A stretch of 45,124 bases of DNA from Pseudarcicella sp. (GCA_017988135.1 JAGNSI010000003.1:1-45124), one strand, 5' to 3'. Counted from the first letter of the stretch, positions 24,790-33,507 are shown. Numbers and translations: made by a program. The notes: generated by a model from the sequence alone, not told the origin.

Positions 24790-25587
24790 ATGAGTGAAAA
24801 CATTGCCATTGATAGTTTGAATCGTTTATCGAAAGTCTCAAATATCTTAGTTACTCAATCAAAACCCACCGATGAAAAATCACCTTACTACGACTTAGTT
24901 CGCAGGTATGGTATAGAGGTAGATTTTAGACCATTTATACAAATTGACGGAGTTGACTATAAAGAATTTAGAAAACAGAAAATAAATATATTAGAACATA
25001 CCGCAATTATTTTTACTAGTAGAAATGCTGTAGATCATTTTTTTAGGATATGCAAAGAAGCTAAGATAGAGGTGCCTTTAGAGATGAAATACTTTTGTAT
25101 TACAGAACAAACTGCAAATTATCTTCAGAAATATATTGTTATTAGAAAAAGAAAAATATTTACTGGAACAAAAACAGCTTCAGAGCTATTTGAACTTATA
25201 AAAAAACACAAAGACGAAAAGTTTTTGTTCCCTTGTTCTGATAAACGCCGCAATGATATTCCCGAATTCATGGGAAGTAACGAAATACAACTTACAGAAG
25301 CCGTAATGTACGAAACGGTAGCTTCAGATTTATCTGATCTGAAAGAAGTTTACTACGATATTATAGCATTTTATAGCCCATCGGGGATTACTTCTTTGTT
25401 TAAGAATTTTCCAGATTTCAAGCAAAATGCGACTCGAATAGCAGCCTTTGGCTCAACTACTGCTAAAGCGGTTAAGGAAGCTGGTCTAATATTAGATATA
25501 GAAGCTCCTTTGCCCAATGCACCCTCTATGACAGGAGCTTTAGAGCAATATGTTCGTAAAGTAAATGTTGTAGAACATAATAATTAA
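24790..25587 (+). CDS. hemD: Uroporphyrinogen-III synthase
   Basis: 265 residues, two-domain HemD fold. It cyclises hydroxymethylbilane with inversion of ring D, the branch-point step to heme and other tetrapyrroles. The N-terminal domain starts NILVTQSKPTDEKSPYYDL; visible landmarks are FTSRNAVDHFF, FLFPCSDKRRNDIPE, a VMYETV strand, IAFYSPSGITSLF, and IAAFGSTTAKAVKEAGL near the end. Sequence conservation in this family is low, but the Ser-Pro-Ser-Gly and the late Gly-Ser-Thr-Thr-Ala segments are characteristic. It lies between the DUF4271 gene and porP. Confidence 0.88.
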   Translation: MSENIAIDSLNRLSKVSNILVTQSKPTDEKSPYYDLVRRYGIEVDFRPFIQIDGVDYKEFRKQKINILEHTAIIFTSRNAVDHFFRICKEAKIEVPLEMKYFCITEQTANYLQKYIVIRKRKIFTGTKTASELFELIKKHKDEKFLFPCSDKRRNDIPEFMGSNEIQLTEAVMYETVASDLSDLKEVYYDIIAFYSPSGITSLFKNFPDFKQNATRIAAFGSTTAKAVKEAGLILDIEAPLPNAPSMTGALEQYVRKVNVVEHNN

Positions 25588-25588
25588 A

Positions 25589-25616
25589 ATTTATTTTATA
25601 TTTTTATAAAATAAAT
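25589..25616. terminator. AT-only hairpin after hemD
   Basis: Perfect 12-bp inverted repeat (25589-25600 and 25605-25616, arms ATTTATTTTATA / TATAAAATAAAT), loop TTTT, starting immediately after the hemD stop. There is no T tract after it. It could end or stabilise the hemD transcript; a role as terminator is uncertain. Confidence 0.35.
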
Positions 25617-25669
25617 GAATAATTGAACGTTATATGTTTATGTATATTTTGAAATATAATTATATCAAA

Positions 25670-25701
25670 TTGTAGTATATTAAACTAAAATTGTTAATTT
25701 G
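25670..25701 (+). promoter_or_regulatory. Candidate promoter of the porP-gldKLMN operon
   Basis: TTG at 25670-25672, 21-bp spacer, TTAATTTG at 25694-25701 (one mismatch to TAnnTTTG). The predicted start near 25708 lies in a small hairpin (25703-25710 with 25714-25721, AATAAGTG / CGCTTATT, loop AAA) just upstream of the porP ATG at 25733. Confidence 0.4.
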
Positions 25702-25732
25702 GAATAAGTGAAACGCTTATTTAAACCGAGTA

Positions 25733-26701
25733 ATGCTAAAAAAACTATCACTAATTCTACTTGCTGGAATGTTGAATATTGCAAAAGTACAGGCACAACA
25801 AAATATGCCACAACTTTCGCAATACATGTTGAATAGTAGCTATATAAATCCAGCAACAACTGGAATCGGAAATCAAACAGAATTAGGGCTTGTGTATAGA
25901 AGTCAATATACCAATTATCCTAATTCAAACAATGGTATTGGAGGAGCATTTAGCACTCAAGTTTTAACAGCTTCAGTTCCTTTACAGTTTATAAACAGTG
26001 GAGTAGGTTTACTGATTTTAAATGACAAAACATCATCTAACACAGTACAACAACAATTTCAATTGTCATATGCATATCATTTCAAAATAGGGGAAAGTGT
26101 CTTATCTCTTGGTGGTAGGGGAGGTTTTCATTTGATGAAACTAGATGGAAACCAGTATGTTCCGCCTACCAGTCTTGATGATCCGAAAATTCCAAAAGGG
26201 AAGGTGTTTTCAGATAGTAGGTTGGACTTTAATTTAGGGATTCACTTTAAAGCTGAAAAGTTTTATGTAGGAGCCAGTTTATTCCACGTTAATGAGCCTA
26301 AATTTGGAGCTACATTTAATTACAATTATCGTCTTCCTCAAAATTTATTTATATCTGGAGGCTATAATTATTATTTGAATGATAGGATAGAATTGAAACC
26401 TAGTTTACTTGTGATTACAGATTTTGTTAATCCAGTAGCGGTAAATACGTCTTTATTGGTTGATTTAGATGGTAAGTATTGGTTTGGAGCAGGTTTTCGT
26501 TATGGTGACGCTGGCATAGTTCTTGCAGGTTTGAATTTAATGCAAGACAAATTAAAAGTTTCATATTCTTTGGATTTGACGATAAATGGTAACGAAGCTA
26601 AAGCAGGAATTTCAAACGAATTGATGTTAAGTTATACATTGCCAACATTGAAAATTGGAAGTAAAAAAACAATTATAAAGACACCTAGGTTTAATTTTTA
26701 A
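25733..26701 (+). CDS. porP: PorP/SprF family type IX secretion outer-membrane protein
   Basis: 322 residues. The signal peptide ends at VQAQ (residue 22). The mature start QNMPQLSQYMLNSSYINPA is the strongest hallmark of the PorP/SprF family, in which this box precedes a 14-strand-type barrel. Later strands GIGGAFSTQV, LGGRGGFHLMKLDG, FYVGASLFHVNEP and FWFGAGFRYGD-like segments agree. PorP/SprF proteins dock type IX cargo and PorE-type adaptors at the outer membrane. Position immediately before gldKLMN reproduces the P. gingivalis porP-porK-porL-porM-porN order, so this is likely the core PorP rather than a cargo-specific SprF. Confidence 0.9.
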   Translation: MLKKLSLILLAGMLNIAKVQAQQNMPQLSQYMLNSSYINPATTGIGNQTELGLVYRSQYTNYPNSNNGIGGAFSTQVLTASVPLQFINSGVGLLILNDKTSSNTVQQQFQLSYAYHFKIGESVLSLGGRGGFHLMKLDGNQYVPPTSLDDPKIPKGKVFSDSRLDFNLGIHFKAEKFYVGASLFHVNEPKFGATFNYNYRLPQNLFISGGYNYYLNDRIELKPSLLVITDFVNPVAVNTSLLVDLDGKYWFGAGFRYGDAGIVLAGLNLMQDKLKVSYSLDLTINGNEAKAGISNELMLSYTLPTLKIGSKKTIIKTPRFNF

Positions 26702-26927
26702 TATTTTTTGGGCAAATTTGCAGACTATTGAATGTTTGGCTTCAAAATTGTAAAAAGAAAAAAATAATTTATTGGATTAGCATAACAATAATTTTACTTG
26801 GTAAACGTTGTGACTTAGCGTGCTATTTTGAGTCCAACTTATTGCATGTGAAAATTTAGTATAATTAATAAAATAGATTGAATATCTATCATAAAGGTTA
26901 AAATCTTAAAACGTAAAGTAAACAATC
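26702..26927. other. Gap between porP and gldK
   Basis: 226 bp without a gene, unusually long inside this operon. A weak promoter-like pair, TTG at 26798-26800 and CTATTTTG at 26823-26830 (spacer 22), might give gldKLMN its own transcript. No terminator is seen after porP. Confidence 0.3.
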
Positions 26928-28049
26928 ATGAATTTGAGCAAGAATCTTAAAACAATCTCCATACTTTTATTGGTGGCAACACAAATGTTGTTTACCGAAA
27001 TAAAGGCTCAGTCATCCAAAAAGTCCAAATCTAAAGGAGAACAATCTGGTAAGACTAAAGATAAAGGCAGTAAAGGGAAGTCTAAAGGGAAAAAAGAAGA
27101 TGTTGGCGTACTCAATGGAGAAATAGTAGCTGGCAACAGAAAAGGCTGGAAACAACCTACTCCTTATGGTATGGTTTTGGTACCTTCAGGTTCTTTCATG
27201 ATGGGACAAGCTGATGAAGATATTTCTTTCTCAGAGGTTAGTTTCAATAAAAGAGTTACTGTAGCTCAGTTTTTTATGGATGAAACTGAAATTACAAATA
27301 ACGAATACCGTCAGTTTACTAATGCTTTAATGACTGATTCATTAGCAGTATTGGGTGAAGAGAAAATAAAAGCAGAATATTTTCCTGATACAGCTGCTTG
27401 GACAAATGATTTTACTTATCATAATGGAGATCCTATGACAGAGTACTATTTTTCAAGTCCTGCTTTTGACTCTTATCCAATAGTAGGAGTATCATGGAAT
27501 GCAGCTAGGTATTTTTGTGACTGGAGGTCTAACTTGTTAAACAATCACAGAAAATCAGAAAATTTATTCAATGCACCTCGTTTTAGATTACCTTCTGAAG
27601 CTGAATGGGAGTGGGCAGCTAGGGGTGGTAAAGCTTCTGCTAAATATCCGTGGGGAAATCCTTACGTTTCTAATGGAAAAGGTTGTTTTTTAGCAAATTT
27701 TAAACCAACAAGAGGGAATTATGATTCAGATGGCTACGCTTATACAGCTCCTGCAATGTCTTATTCTCCAAATGATTTTGGTTTATATTGTATGTCTGGT
27801 AACGTTGCTGAATGGTGTGAAGATGCATATTCTGAAAATTCAGTTGCAATTACATGGGATTTGAATACTTTAAATAAAGATAAAGACGAACCGCGCAAAG
27901 TTATCAGAGGAGGTTCATGGAAAGATGTAGCCTATTTCTTAGAAACTGGAACACGTTCTTACGAGTTTGAAAATAACAAACGTTCTTATATTGGATTTAG
28001 ATGTGCCATGAATCATCTAGGAAGATCATCTGGAAAAGAATTTAAATAA
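26928..28049 (+). CDS. gldK: GldK/PorK, type IX secretion ring component
   Basis: 373 residues. Residues about 75-365 form the formylglycine-generating-enzyme/sulfatase-modifying domain of GldK/PorK: GMVLVPSGSFMMGQ, FFMDETEITNNEYRQF, the SWNAARYFCDWRS segment, RLPSEAEWEWAARGG, GNVAEWCEDAY, and VIRGGSWKD. PorK and PorN form the large periplasmic ring beneath the outer membrane. The N-terminal signal ends at IKAQ, but unlike characterised GldK/PorK lipoproteins there is no lipobox cysteine; the first Cys lies deep in the catalytic-type domain. Instead a Lys/Ser/Gly-rich linker (about 30-57) follows. An upstream in-frame TAA fixes the start. Confidence 0.93.
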   Translation: MNLSKNLKTISILLLVATQMLFTEIKAQSSKKSKSKGEQSGKTKDKGSKGKSKGKKEDVGVLNGEIVAGNRKGWKQPTPYGMVLVPSGSFMMGQADEDISFSEVSFNKRVTVAQFFMDETEITNNEYRQFTNALMTDSLAVLGEEKIKAEYFPDTAAWTNDFTYHNGDPMTEYYFSSPAFDSYPIVGVSWNAARYFCDWRSNLLNNHRKSENLFNAPRFRLPSEAEWEWAARGGKASAKYPWGNPYVSNGKGCFLANFKPTRGNYDSDGYAYTAPAMSYSPNDFGLYCMSGNVAEWCEDAYSENSVAITWDLNTLNKDKDEPRKVIRGGSWKDVAYFLETGTRSYEFENNKRSYIGFRCAMNHLGRSSGKEFK

Positions 28050-28103
28050 CAAAACAATTTTATTAACCACTAATTTATTCACATTCAACTATCATAATTT
28101 AAA

Positions 28104-28898
28104 ATGGAAAAAATAATCAACGTTATTGCAAGCTTTGGAGCAGCTATAGTTATTGTAGGAGCTTTATTTAAAATATTACACTGGGCAGGAGCTAACCAAA
28201 TGCTTATGGTAGGGATGTTTACTGAAGCTATAATATTTATTATGTTCGGTGTATTGTATTTGAGTTCTAAAGAAGAGAAACATTACGACTGGGAAAGAGT
28301 ATATCCTGAATTATCTAAAAACTATACCGGTGAGTTACCAACTTCATCAAGACCGGCGGCAGTTGCTTCAAGTAGCAATTTAGGTTTAACAGCTAAAATG
28401 GATGATATGATGGCTAATGCTAAAATAACTCCAGATATTTTTGATAATTTAGGTAAAGGATTCCGTTCATTAACTGAAACTGTATCTAAAGTTACAGACA
28501 TTTCTGAAGCAACTATCGCTACTAAAGAATATACTACTAATGTTAAAGCGGCTTCTATGGAATTGTCAGATTTGAATAAATCTTACAATGCTACAATATC
28601 TGCTTTGACAGATATGACAAATGCTTCAACAGATGCAAAAGAATACAGATTGCAATTGCATGAAGCTACTAAAAAAATGGGTTCATTGAATGCAGTTTAT
28701 GAACTTGAATTACAAGATACCAATAAGCATTTACAAGTGATGAATTCATTCTATAATGGATTGACTTCAACAATGTCTAATATCAGCGATGCGGCTAAGG
28801 ATAGTCAGCAGTTTAAACAAGAGTTGTCTAAATTGACAAGTAATGTACAGTCTTTAAACAATGTTTATGGAAGTATGTTGTCAGCAATGAAAGGATAA
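28104..28898 (+). CDS. gldL: GldL/PorL, type IX secretion motor subunit
   Basis: 264 residues. Two membrane helices at about 5-28 and 32-54 carry the motor signature; the second contains a buried glutamate in GMFTEAIIFIMFG, the residue implicated in proton-motive-force use in GldL. The cytoplasmic remainder is helical with repeated heptad-like segments (SLNAVYELELQ, SLNNVYGSMLSAMKG). GldL forms a pentamer around a GldM dimer and energises type IX secretion and gliding. It lies between gldK and gldM with 54- and 44-bp gaps. Confidence 0.95.
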   Translation: MEKIINVIASFGAAIVIVGALFKILHWAGANQMLMVGMFTEAIIFIMFGVLYLSSKEEKHYDWERVYPELSKNYTGELPTSSRPAAVASSSNLGLTAKMDDMMANAKITPDIFDNLGKGFRSLTETVSKVTDISEATIATKEYTTNVKAASMELSDLNKSYNATISALTDMTNASTDAKEYRLQLHEATKKMGSLNAVYELELQDTNKHLQVMNSFYNGLTSTMSNISDAAKDSQQFKQELSKLTSNVQSLNNVYGSMLSAMKG

Positions 28899-28942
28899 CA
28901 ATTTGATTTTTAAACTTAAAAACACTCCAAAAGCATTTACTT

Positions 28943-30532
28943 ATGGCTGGATTAAAAGAAACACCTCGTCAGAAGATGATTGGGATGATGTACTTAGTGC
29001 TAACAGCACTACTTGCACTACAAGTAAGCGATGCCTTACTACAAAAATTTGTATTATTGAATAATAGCTTAGAAGGTTCAAATGCAGCATCTTCTAAACA
29101 AAATAGCGGTCTCGAAAAGGGTATTATTGCTCGTGTAGCTGAGCTACCCAATCAAGCAGCTTATGCAGACGTAATCAAATCTGCTGCAGAAGTTAGAAAA
29201 ATTTCAGATCAAATGATTTCTGATATTGACGAGCTTAAACTAAAAATTACTGACGGTCCAGGAGAAGGTATTGATCCTGAAACTAATAATCTTAGAAACA
29301 TTAAAGAAACAGAAAAGATTTATGAGTTAATGATTGGTCAAGGTAAAAAAGGTTTGGCTTATCAATTAGAGCCTAAATTAGAAGCATTTGTTACCAAAAT
29401 TGCTACTTATGCCGATAAAGGAACTGTATTTGAAAAATTAACACATAGTGGAGCGGAAGATCCTTTAGGGAAAAAAGATGCTACTCTAAGAAAGAAAGAT
29501 TTTGCTGAATTTAATTTTTCTGAAACACCTGTTCCTGCTGCATTGGCTACATTAAGTCAAAAGCAATCAGAAGTAAGAAGATACGAAGCTGAAGTTTTAG
29601 GTCAATTGGCAGCAAAAGTTGGTGCTAAAGAAATTAAATTCGATAAAGTTTTTGCTCAGGTAGCTGCTAACGCAAATACTGTTGTAGCAGGTATGGATTA
29701 TGAAGCTGAAGTTTTTATAGCTGCAACTTCAAGCGGATTTTCACCTAGAATGAGTTTTAACGGTAGTTCTATAGCTACTAAAGATGGTAGAGGTCAAATA
29801 AAATTCAAAACTTCAGGTGGAGCATATAATTCAAACGGTCTTTGTGAGAAATCTTATACTGCATCTGTTTCTTACCAAGGTCCAGAAGGTCCTAAAACGG
29901 AGTCTATCACTAAAAAGTACTTTGTTTTAAAACCATCTTATAATATTGAAACAGCAACCCTTCCTGCTTTATATTTAGGTTGTGCCAATAGATTAAGTGT
30001 AGTAAGTCCTGGATTAGGAGCTCTTTGGAGTCCATCTTTTTCTTGTGATGGAGCTGAAGCTATACAAGGAGAAAGAGGTAAGGTGACAATTGTTCCAAAT
30101 AAATCATCTGTTCTTTTGAGAATTTCAAATGGTGGTTCTTTATTAGGTTCTGAGCCATTTAAAGTAAGACCAGTTCCAAAGCCAGATATTGTTTTATTAG
30201 GAAATGGAGGGTTATTGGATGAAAAACGTGGGTCAAGTGCAAGTGGATTAAGATCTGTTTCAGCTAATGCTGTTGCTGATGAATCATTTAAAGCAACTAA
30301 CCCAGAAGATGCAAATTATAGAGTATCAGAAATGACTGTTGCTTTAGCTAGAGGTTCTAGAAAAGTGGGTAGTGCAAGTGGTAGTGGAAGCGTTAATGTG
30401 AGTTCTTTAGCAGCACAAGCTCAAGCAGGTGATAGGTATTATATAGAAATAAATGGTGTTCAAAGAAGAAACTTCAAAGGTTCAGTTGAATCTATACCAA
30501 TTAAAAAATCTTATAATATTCCTTTAAATTAA
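28943..30532 (+). CDS. gldM: GldM/PorM, type IX secretion motor shaft
   Basis: 529 residues, close to the family norm. The N-terminal ETPRQKMIGMMYLVLTALLALQVSDALL holds the single inner-membrane helix (about 13-32) that sits inside the GldL pentamer. The periplasmic part comprises a helical-bundle domain to about residue 220 and then beta-domains (D2-D4), including MDYEAEVFIAATSSGFSPRM and the C-terminal YYIEINGVQRRNFKG. It spans the periplasm and contacts the GldK/GldN ring. Fully intact, no oddities. Confidence 0.96.
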   Translation: MAGLKETPRQKMIGMMYLVLTALLALQVSDALLQKFVLLNNSLEGSNAASSKQNSGLEKGIIARVAELPNQAAYADVIKSAAEVRKISDQMISDIDELKLKITDGPGEGIDPETNNLRNIKETEKIYELMIGQGKKGLAYQLEPKLEAFVTKIATYADKGTVFEKLTHSGAEDPLGKKDATLRKKDFAEFNFSETPVPAALATLSQKQSEVRRYEAEVLGQLAAKVGAKEIKFDKVFAQVAANANTVVAGMDYEAEVFIAATSSGFSPRMSFNGSSIATKDGRGQIKFKTSGGAYNSNGLCEKSYTASVSYQGPEGPKTESITKKYFVLKPSYNIETATLPALYLGCANRLSVVSPGLGALWSPSFSCDGAEAIQGERGKVTIVPNKSSVLLRISNGGSLLGSEPFKVRPVPKPDIVLLGNGGLLDEKRGSSASGLRSVSANAVADESFKATNPEDANYRVSEMTVALARGSRKVGSASGSGSVNVSSLAAQAQAGDRYYIEINGVQRRNFKGSVESIPIKKSYNIPLN

Positions 30533-30599
30533 AATATTATTAAAACTTAGTTCGTTTACTTATTAGTTAAAATAATTACGATTAACATAATTTTTTATT

Positions 30600-31490
30600 A
30601 TGAAAACTTACAATAAATCAATTCTTACCATTTTATTAGCTTTATTTTTAGCTGAGGTTAGTTTTTCGCAAGAAAAATCTAATAATGGTAAAAATCCAGA
30701 ATCTGTTCGTCCTATAGATGAGTCTAATATTCTATGGAAGACTAGATTATGGAGAAGAATGGATATGAATGAAAAACAAAATCAACCTTTCTTTTCTGCA
30801 GGTAATGAATTGTCTAAGTTTATAATCGAATGGGTTCAAAGTGGTGTTTTACAAGCTTATGCTAATGATTCTTTAAAAACTAAGCTTTCTATAGCTCAGT
30901 TCAATAAGAACATGGAAATGGACTTGGAAAATAATTCTCAATTGTCAGAGGCAGAGATTGCTGCTGGTTTTGGAAATACAACTCCTGCTGCAGGTGGTGG
31001 TGATACTGGTTGGGGCGATGAGCCTGCAAAGTTGGCTTCTCCTGCTGGTGGTGCAGCTGCACCAGTTAGCAATGGTATTTATTATTTTCCAAAGCAGTTG
31101 AATATCATAGAACTCAAAGAAGATGCTATTTTTGATAAACAACGTTCTAGGTTATATTATGATATACTTTCTTTAACTATTTGTGTACCTGCTTCTCAAA
31201 CAGCTGGTGGTTTTGTTAAAAATATTGGTTCTTTCAAATACAAAGATTTAGATAAACTATTTAGAAGTAATCCTGATTGTATTTGGTATAATTCTCACAA
31301 CGAAGCTCAACATAAAAATATGGCTGATGCTTTTGATTTGAGATTGTTTTTTGCTAGACTTATCAAAAAAGGTAATGCAAACGATAAATACTTAGAAGAT
31401 ATTTACCAAGGTGAAAAACAAGGTTTGTTAATGTCTCAACAACTTGAACATAGTATTATGGAAATGGAGCATAATTTATGGGAATATTAA
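30600..31490 (+). CDS. gldN: GldN/PorN, type IX secretion ring component
   Basis: 296 residues. A signal peptide ends at VSFSQ (residue 24). The signature NILWKTRLWRRMDMNEKQNQPFF follows, then EWVQSGVLQAYANDSL. A Gly/Ala/Pro-rich low-complexity insert lies at about 125-155, then the conserved C-terminal fold with IIELKEDAIFDKQRSRLYYDILSLTICVP, NPDCIWYNSHNEAQHKNMADAFDLRLF. GldN pairs with GldK to build the periplasmic ring. It is the last gene of the gld operon and is followed by an unusual double hairpin terminator. Confidence 0.95.
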   Translation: MKTYNKSILTILLALFLAEVSFSQEKSNNGKNPESVRPIDESNILWKTRLWRRMDMNEKQNQPFFSAGNELSKFIIEWVQSGVLQAYANDSLKTKLSIAQFNKNMEMDLENNSQLSEAEIAAGFGNTTPAAGGGDTGWGDEPAKLASPAGGAAAPVSNGIYYFPKQLNIIELKEDAIFDKQRSRLYYDILSLTICVPASQTAGGFVKNIGSFKYKDLDKLFRSNPDCIWYNSHNEAQHKNMADAFDLRLFFARLIKKGNANDKYLEDIYQGEKQGLLMSQQLEHSIMEMEHNLWEY

Positions 31491-31504
31491 TTTTTGATTA
31501 GTAA

Positions 31505-31590
31505 AAAAGAGAAAGCAAAAAAGCTTGATTTAACTTTTTAATTTTGGATTAGTATAAAAGAGAAAGCTTTTTTGCTTTCTCTTTTATATT
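31505..31590 (+). terminator. Terminator with two alternative hairpins after gldN
   Basis: A terminator hairpin AAAAGAGAAAGC / GCTTTCTCTTTT (31556-31567 and 31574-31585, loop T6) ends the operon and is followed by TATATTTT. The same 3' arm also lies in a perfect 22-bp inverted repeat with 31505-31526 (3' partner 31564-31585). The 5' flank GATTAGTA..AAAGAGAAAGC is directly repeated at about 31497 and 31549. The two folds are mutually exclusive. Confidence 0.85.
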
Positions 31591-31614
31591 TTAAACAGTT
31601 TATAAACTTTGTAA

Positions 31615-32856
31615 ATGATTAACTACTCTAGTTTTGTTCTTGATAATGGCTTAAAGGTTTTTGTACACCAAGATTTTTCCACTCAGATTGCTGCTCTTAA
31701 TATTCTTTATAATGTTGGCTCTAGAGATGAAGATCCTGAAATGACTGGTTTTGCCCATTTGTTTGAGCATTTGATGTTTGGTGGTTCTATTAATATTCCT
31801 TCTTACGATACTCCTTTACAGTTGGTTGGAGGGCAAAATAATGCTTTTACTTCACCAGATATTACTAACTATTATATTACTTTACCTGTTGCAAATTTAG
31901 AAACTGCATTTTGGTTGGAATCGGATAGAATGTTGTCTCTCAATTTTAACCAAAATAGTTTAGATATACAGAAAAAAGTTGTTATTGAAGAGTTTAATCA
32001 AAGGTATTTGAATCAACCTTATGGTGACGCTTGGTTGCATTTAAGACCATTGGCGTACACTACTCATCCTTATAAATGGGCTACCATTGGTAAAAATATT
32101 GAGCATATTGAAAATGCTCATTTAGATGATGTTAAAGCTTTTTTTTATAAGCACTATTTGCCTAATAATGCTACTATGGTAGTTTCTGGGCCTGTAGATA
32201 TAGACTTGGTAAAAGCATTGTCAAAGAAATGGTTTGAGCCAATACCTGCTGGAAATGTTGTTACGAGAAATTTACCTAAAGAACCAAAGCAAATTGAAGC
32301 TAGAAGTAAATTTGTAGAAGCTGATGTACCGCATTATGCTATATATAAGGTGTATCATTCAATGGGTAGATATGATAGTGGCTTTGCTAGTGTAGATTTG
32401 TTGAGCGATATACTTGGCAGAGGGAAGTCTTCCTTATTGTATGAAAAACTGGTAAAGAAAAATGCTGTTTTTAATTCAATTACTGCATCATTGTCTCCTT
32501 CTTTAGATCCAGGTTTATTTGTTATTCAGGGTAATTTAAGACCTGACGTAGGAATTGAAGAAGGCAATATGGCAATTGAAAATACGATTAGTGATTTTTT
32601 GAATTCTGATATTGATACAAATTTATTAGATAAGGTTAAAAATCAAGCTTTGTCAAGTTTGGCTTTTTCTGAGGTTGAATTATTGAATAGAACAATAAAT
32701 TTAGCACAAGCGGTTAATGCTGGTAATGCTGATTTTGTAAATGAGGAACAAGCTAATATAATGAATGTAATCGTCGAAGATATATCGTTGAGTGCAGTTG
32801 AGACTTTTGATGTAAATAATTGTTCAACCTTATTTTATAAATCTATAAATTTTTGA
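31615..32856 (+). CDS. M16 family zinc metallopeptidase
   Basis: 413 residues, one M16 protease unit of two halves. The zinc site is intact: HLFEH (His48, Glu51, His52), an inverted HxxEH, and the downstream VVIEEFNQR segment (Glu125/126) giving the third ligand. The second half has YKVYHSMGRYDSGFASVDLLSDILGRGKSSLLYEKL, which forms the substrate-binding half. No signal peptide is evident, so it is probably cytoplasmic or its export is cryptic. In many Bacteroidota M16 genes come in pairs; here a single gene is present, 10 bp before ispF. Confidence 0.9.
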   Translation: MINYSSFVLDNGLKVFVHQDFSTQIAALNILYNVGSRDEDPEMTGFAHLFEHLMFGGSINIPSYDTPLQLVGGQNNAFTSPDITNYYITLPVANLETAFWLESDRMLSLNFNQNSLDIQKKVVIEEFNQRYLNQPYGDAWLHLRPLAYTTHPYKWATIGKNIEHIENAHLDDVKAFFYKHYLPNNATMVVSGPVDIDLVKALSKKWFEPIPAGNVVTRNLPKEPKQIEARSKFVEADVPHYAIYKVYHSMGRYDSGFASVDLLSDILGRGKSSLLYEKLVKKNAVFNSITASLSPSLDPGLFVIQGNLRPDVGIEEGNMAIENTISDFLNSDIDTNLLDKVKNQALSSLAFSEVELLNRTINLAQAVNAGNADFVNEEQANIMNVIVEDISLSAVETFDVNNCSTLFYKSINF

Positions 32857-32866
32857 TTTTTTTGAT

Positions 32867-33355
32867 ATGAAAATACGAGTTGGTCAAGGTTATGATGTTC
32901 ATAGGTTAGAAGCAGGGTTTGATTTTTGGTGTGGTGGTATTCTAATTCCTCATTCAAAAGGTGCAGTTGGGCATTCAGATGCAGATATTGTATGTCATGT
33001 AATATGTGATGCGCTTTTGGGTGCTGCTAATATGAGAAATATCGGTTATCATTTTTCAGATAAAGATCCTGCTTTTAAGAACATTGATTCTAAGATATTA
33101 TTGATGAAAGTTCTTGAGATGATAAGAGCAGCAGATTGGGAGGTTAGTAATATTGATGTTACAATTATTTTACAACAACCTAAATTAAATCCTTTTATTC
33201 CTGAAATGAAAGTATGTTTGTCTGAGGTAATGGGTATTGATGTTAATGACTTGTCTATCAAGGCTACTACCTCTGAAAATATTGGTTTTGTGGGTAGAGA
33301 GGAGGGGCTTGCAGCTCAATGTGTTGCTTTAATTTTTAAACAAAATTCATTTTAA
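32867..33355 (+). CDS. ispF: 2-C-methyl-D-erythritol 2,4-cyclodiphosphate synthase
   Basis: 162 residues, full length. It makes the cyclic diphosphate intermediate of the MEP isoprenoid pathway. Metal ligands are visible in RVGQGYDVHRL (Asp10, His12) and the later GHSDADIVCHVICDALLGAAN contains the conserved His-Ser-Asp and His. The closing IKATTSENIGFVGREEGLAAQ is the substrate-binding C-terminus. It is 10 bp downstream of the M16 peptidase and likely co-transcribed with it; the product feeds, among others, UppS. Confidence 0.96.
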   Translation: MKIRVGQGYDVHRLEAGFDFWCGGILIPHSKGAVGHSDADIVCHVICDALLGAANMRNIGYHFSDKDPAFKNIDSKILLMKVLEMIRAADWEVSNIDVTIILQQPKLNPFIPEMKVCLSEVMGIDVNDLSIKATTSENIGFVGREEGLAAQCVALIFKQNSF

Positions 33356-33421
33356 TTTGTTATTTATTTAATTCGAATGTGACTTTGTAGCGTTTTGTTC
33401 GTTAAAGAATTATATTAAAAG

Positions 33422-33453
33422 TATAGTACAGTGATTTCACTTACTATATTTTG
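33422..33453 (+). terminator. Probable terminator after ispF
   Basis: Bulged hairpin: TATAGT-AC-AGTGA (33422-33434) with TCACT-T-ACTATA (33437-33448), 11 bp in two helices, 2-nt apex plus end pairs opening, followed by TTTTGG. It is about 67 nt beyond the ispF stop. Confidence 0.55.
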
Positions 33454-33472
33454 GTGTGTTAGTGATATAAAT

Positions 33473-33507
33473 TTGGCAAGTTCTATTAGGGCTTGCCAAT
33501 TTCTTTT
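33473..33507. terminator. Hairpin between ispF and the convergent transferase
   Basis: TTGGCAAG / CTTGCCAA (33473-33480 and 33492-33499), 11-nt loop, then TTTCTTTT on the plus strand. It abuts the stop codon of the minus-strand transferase gene (33506-33508) and could serve as a bidirectional terminator, with the better T tract on the plus strand. Confidence 0.65.
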
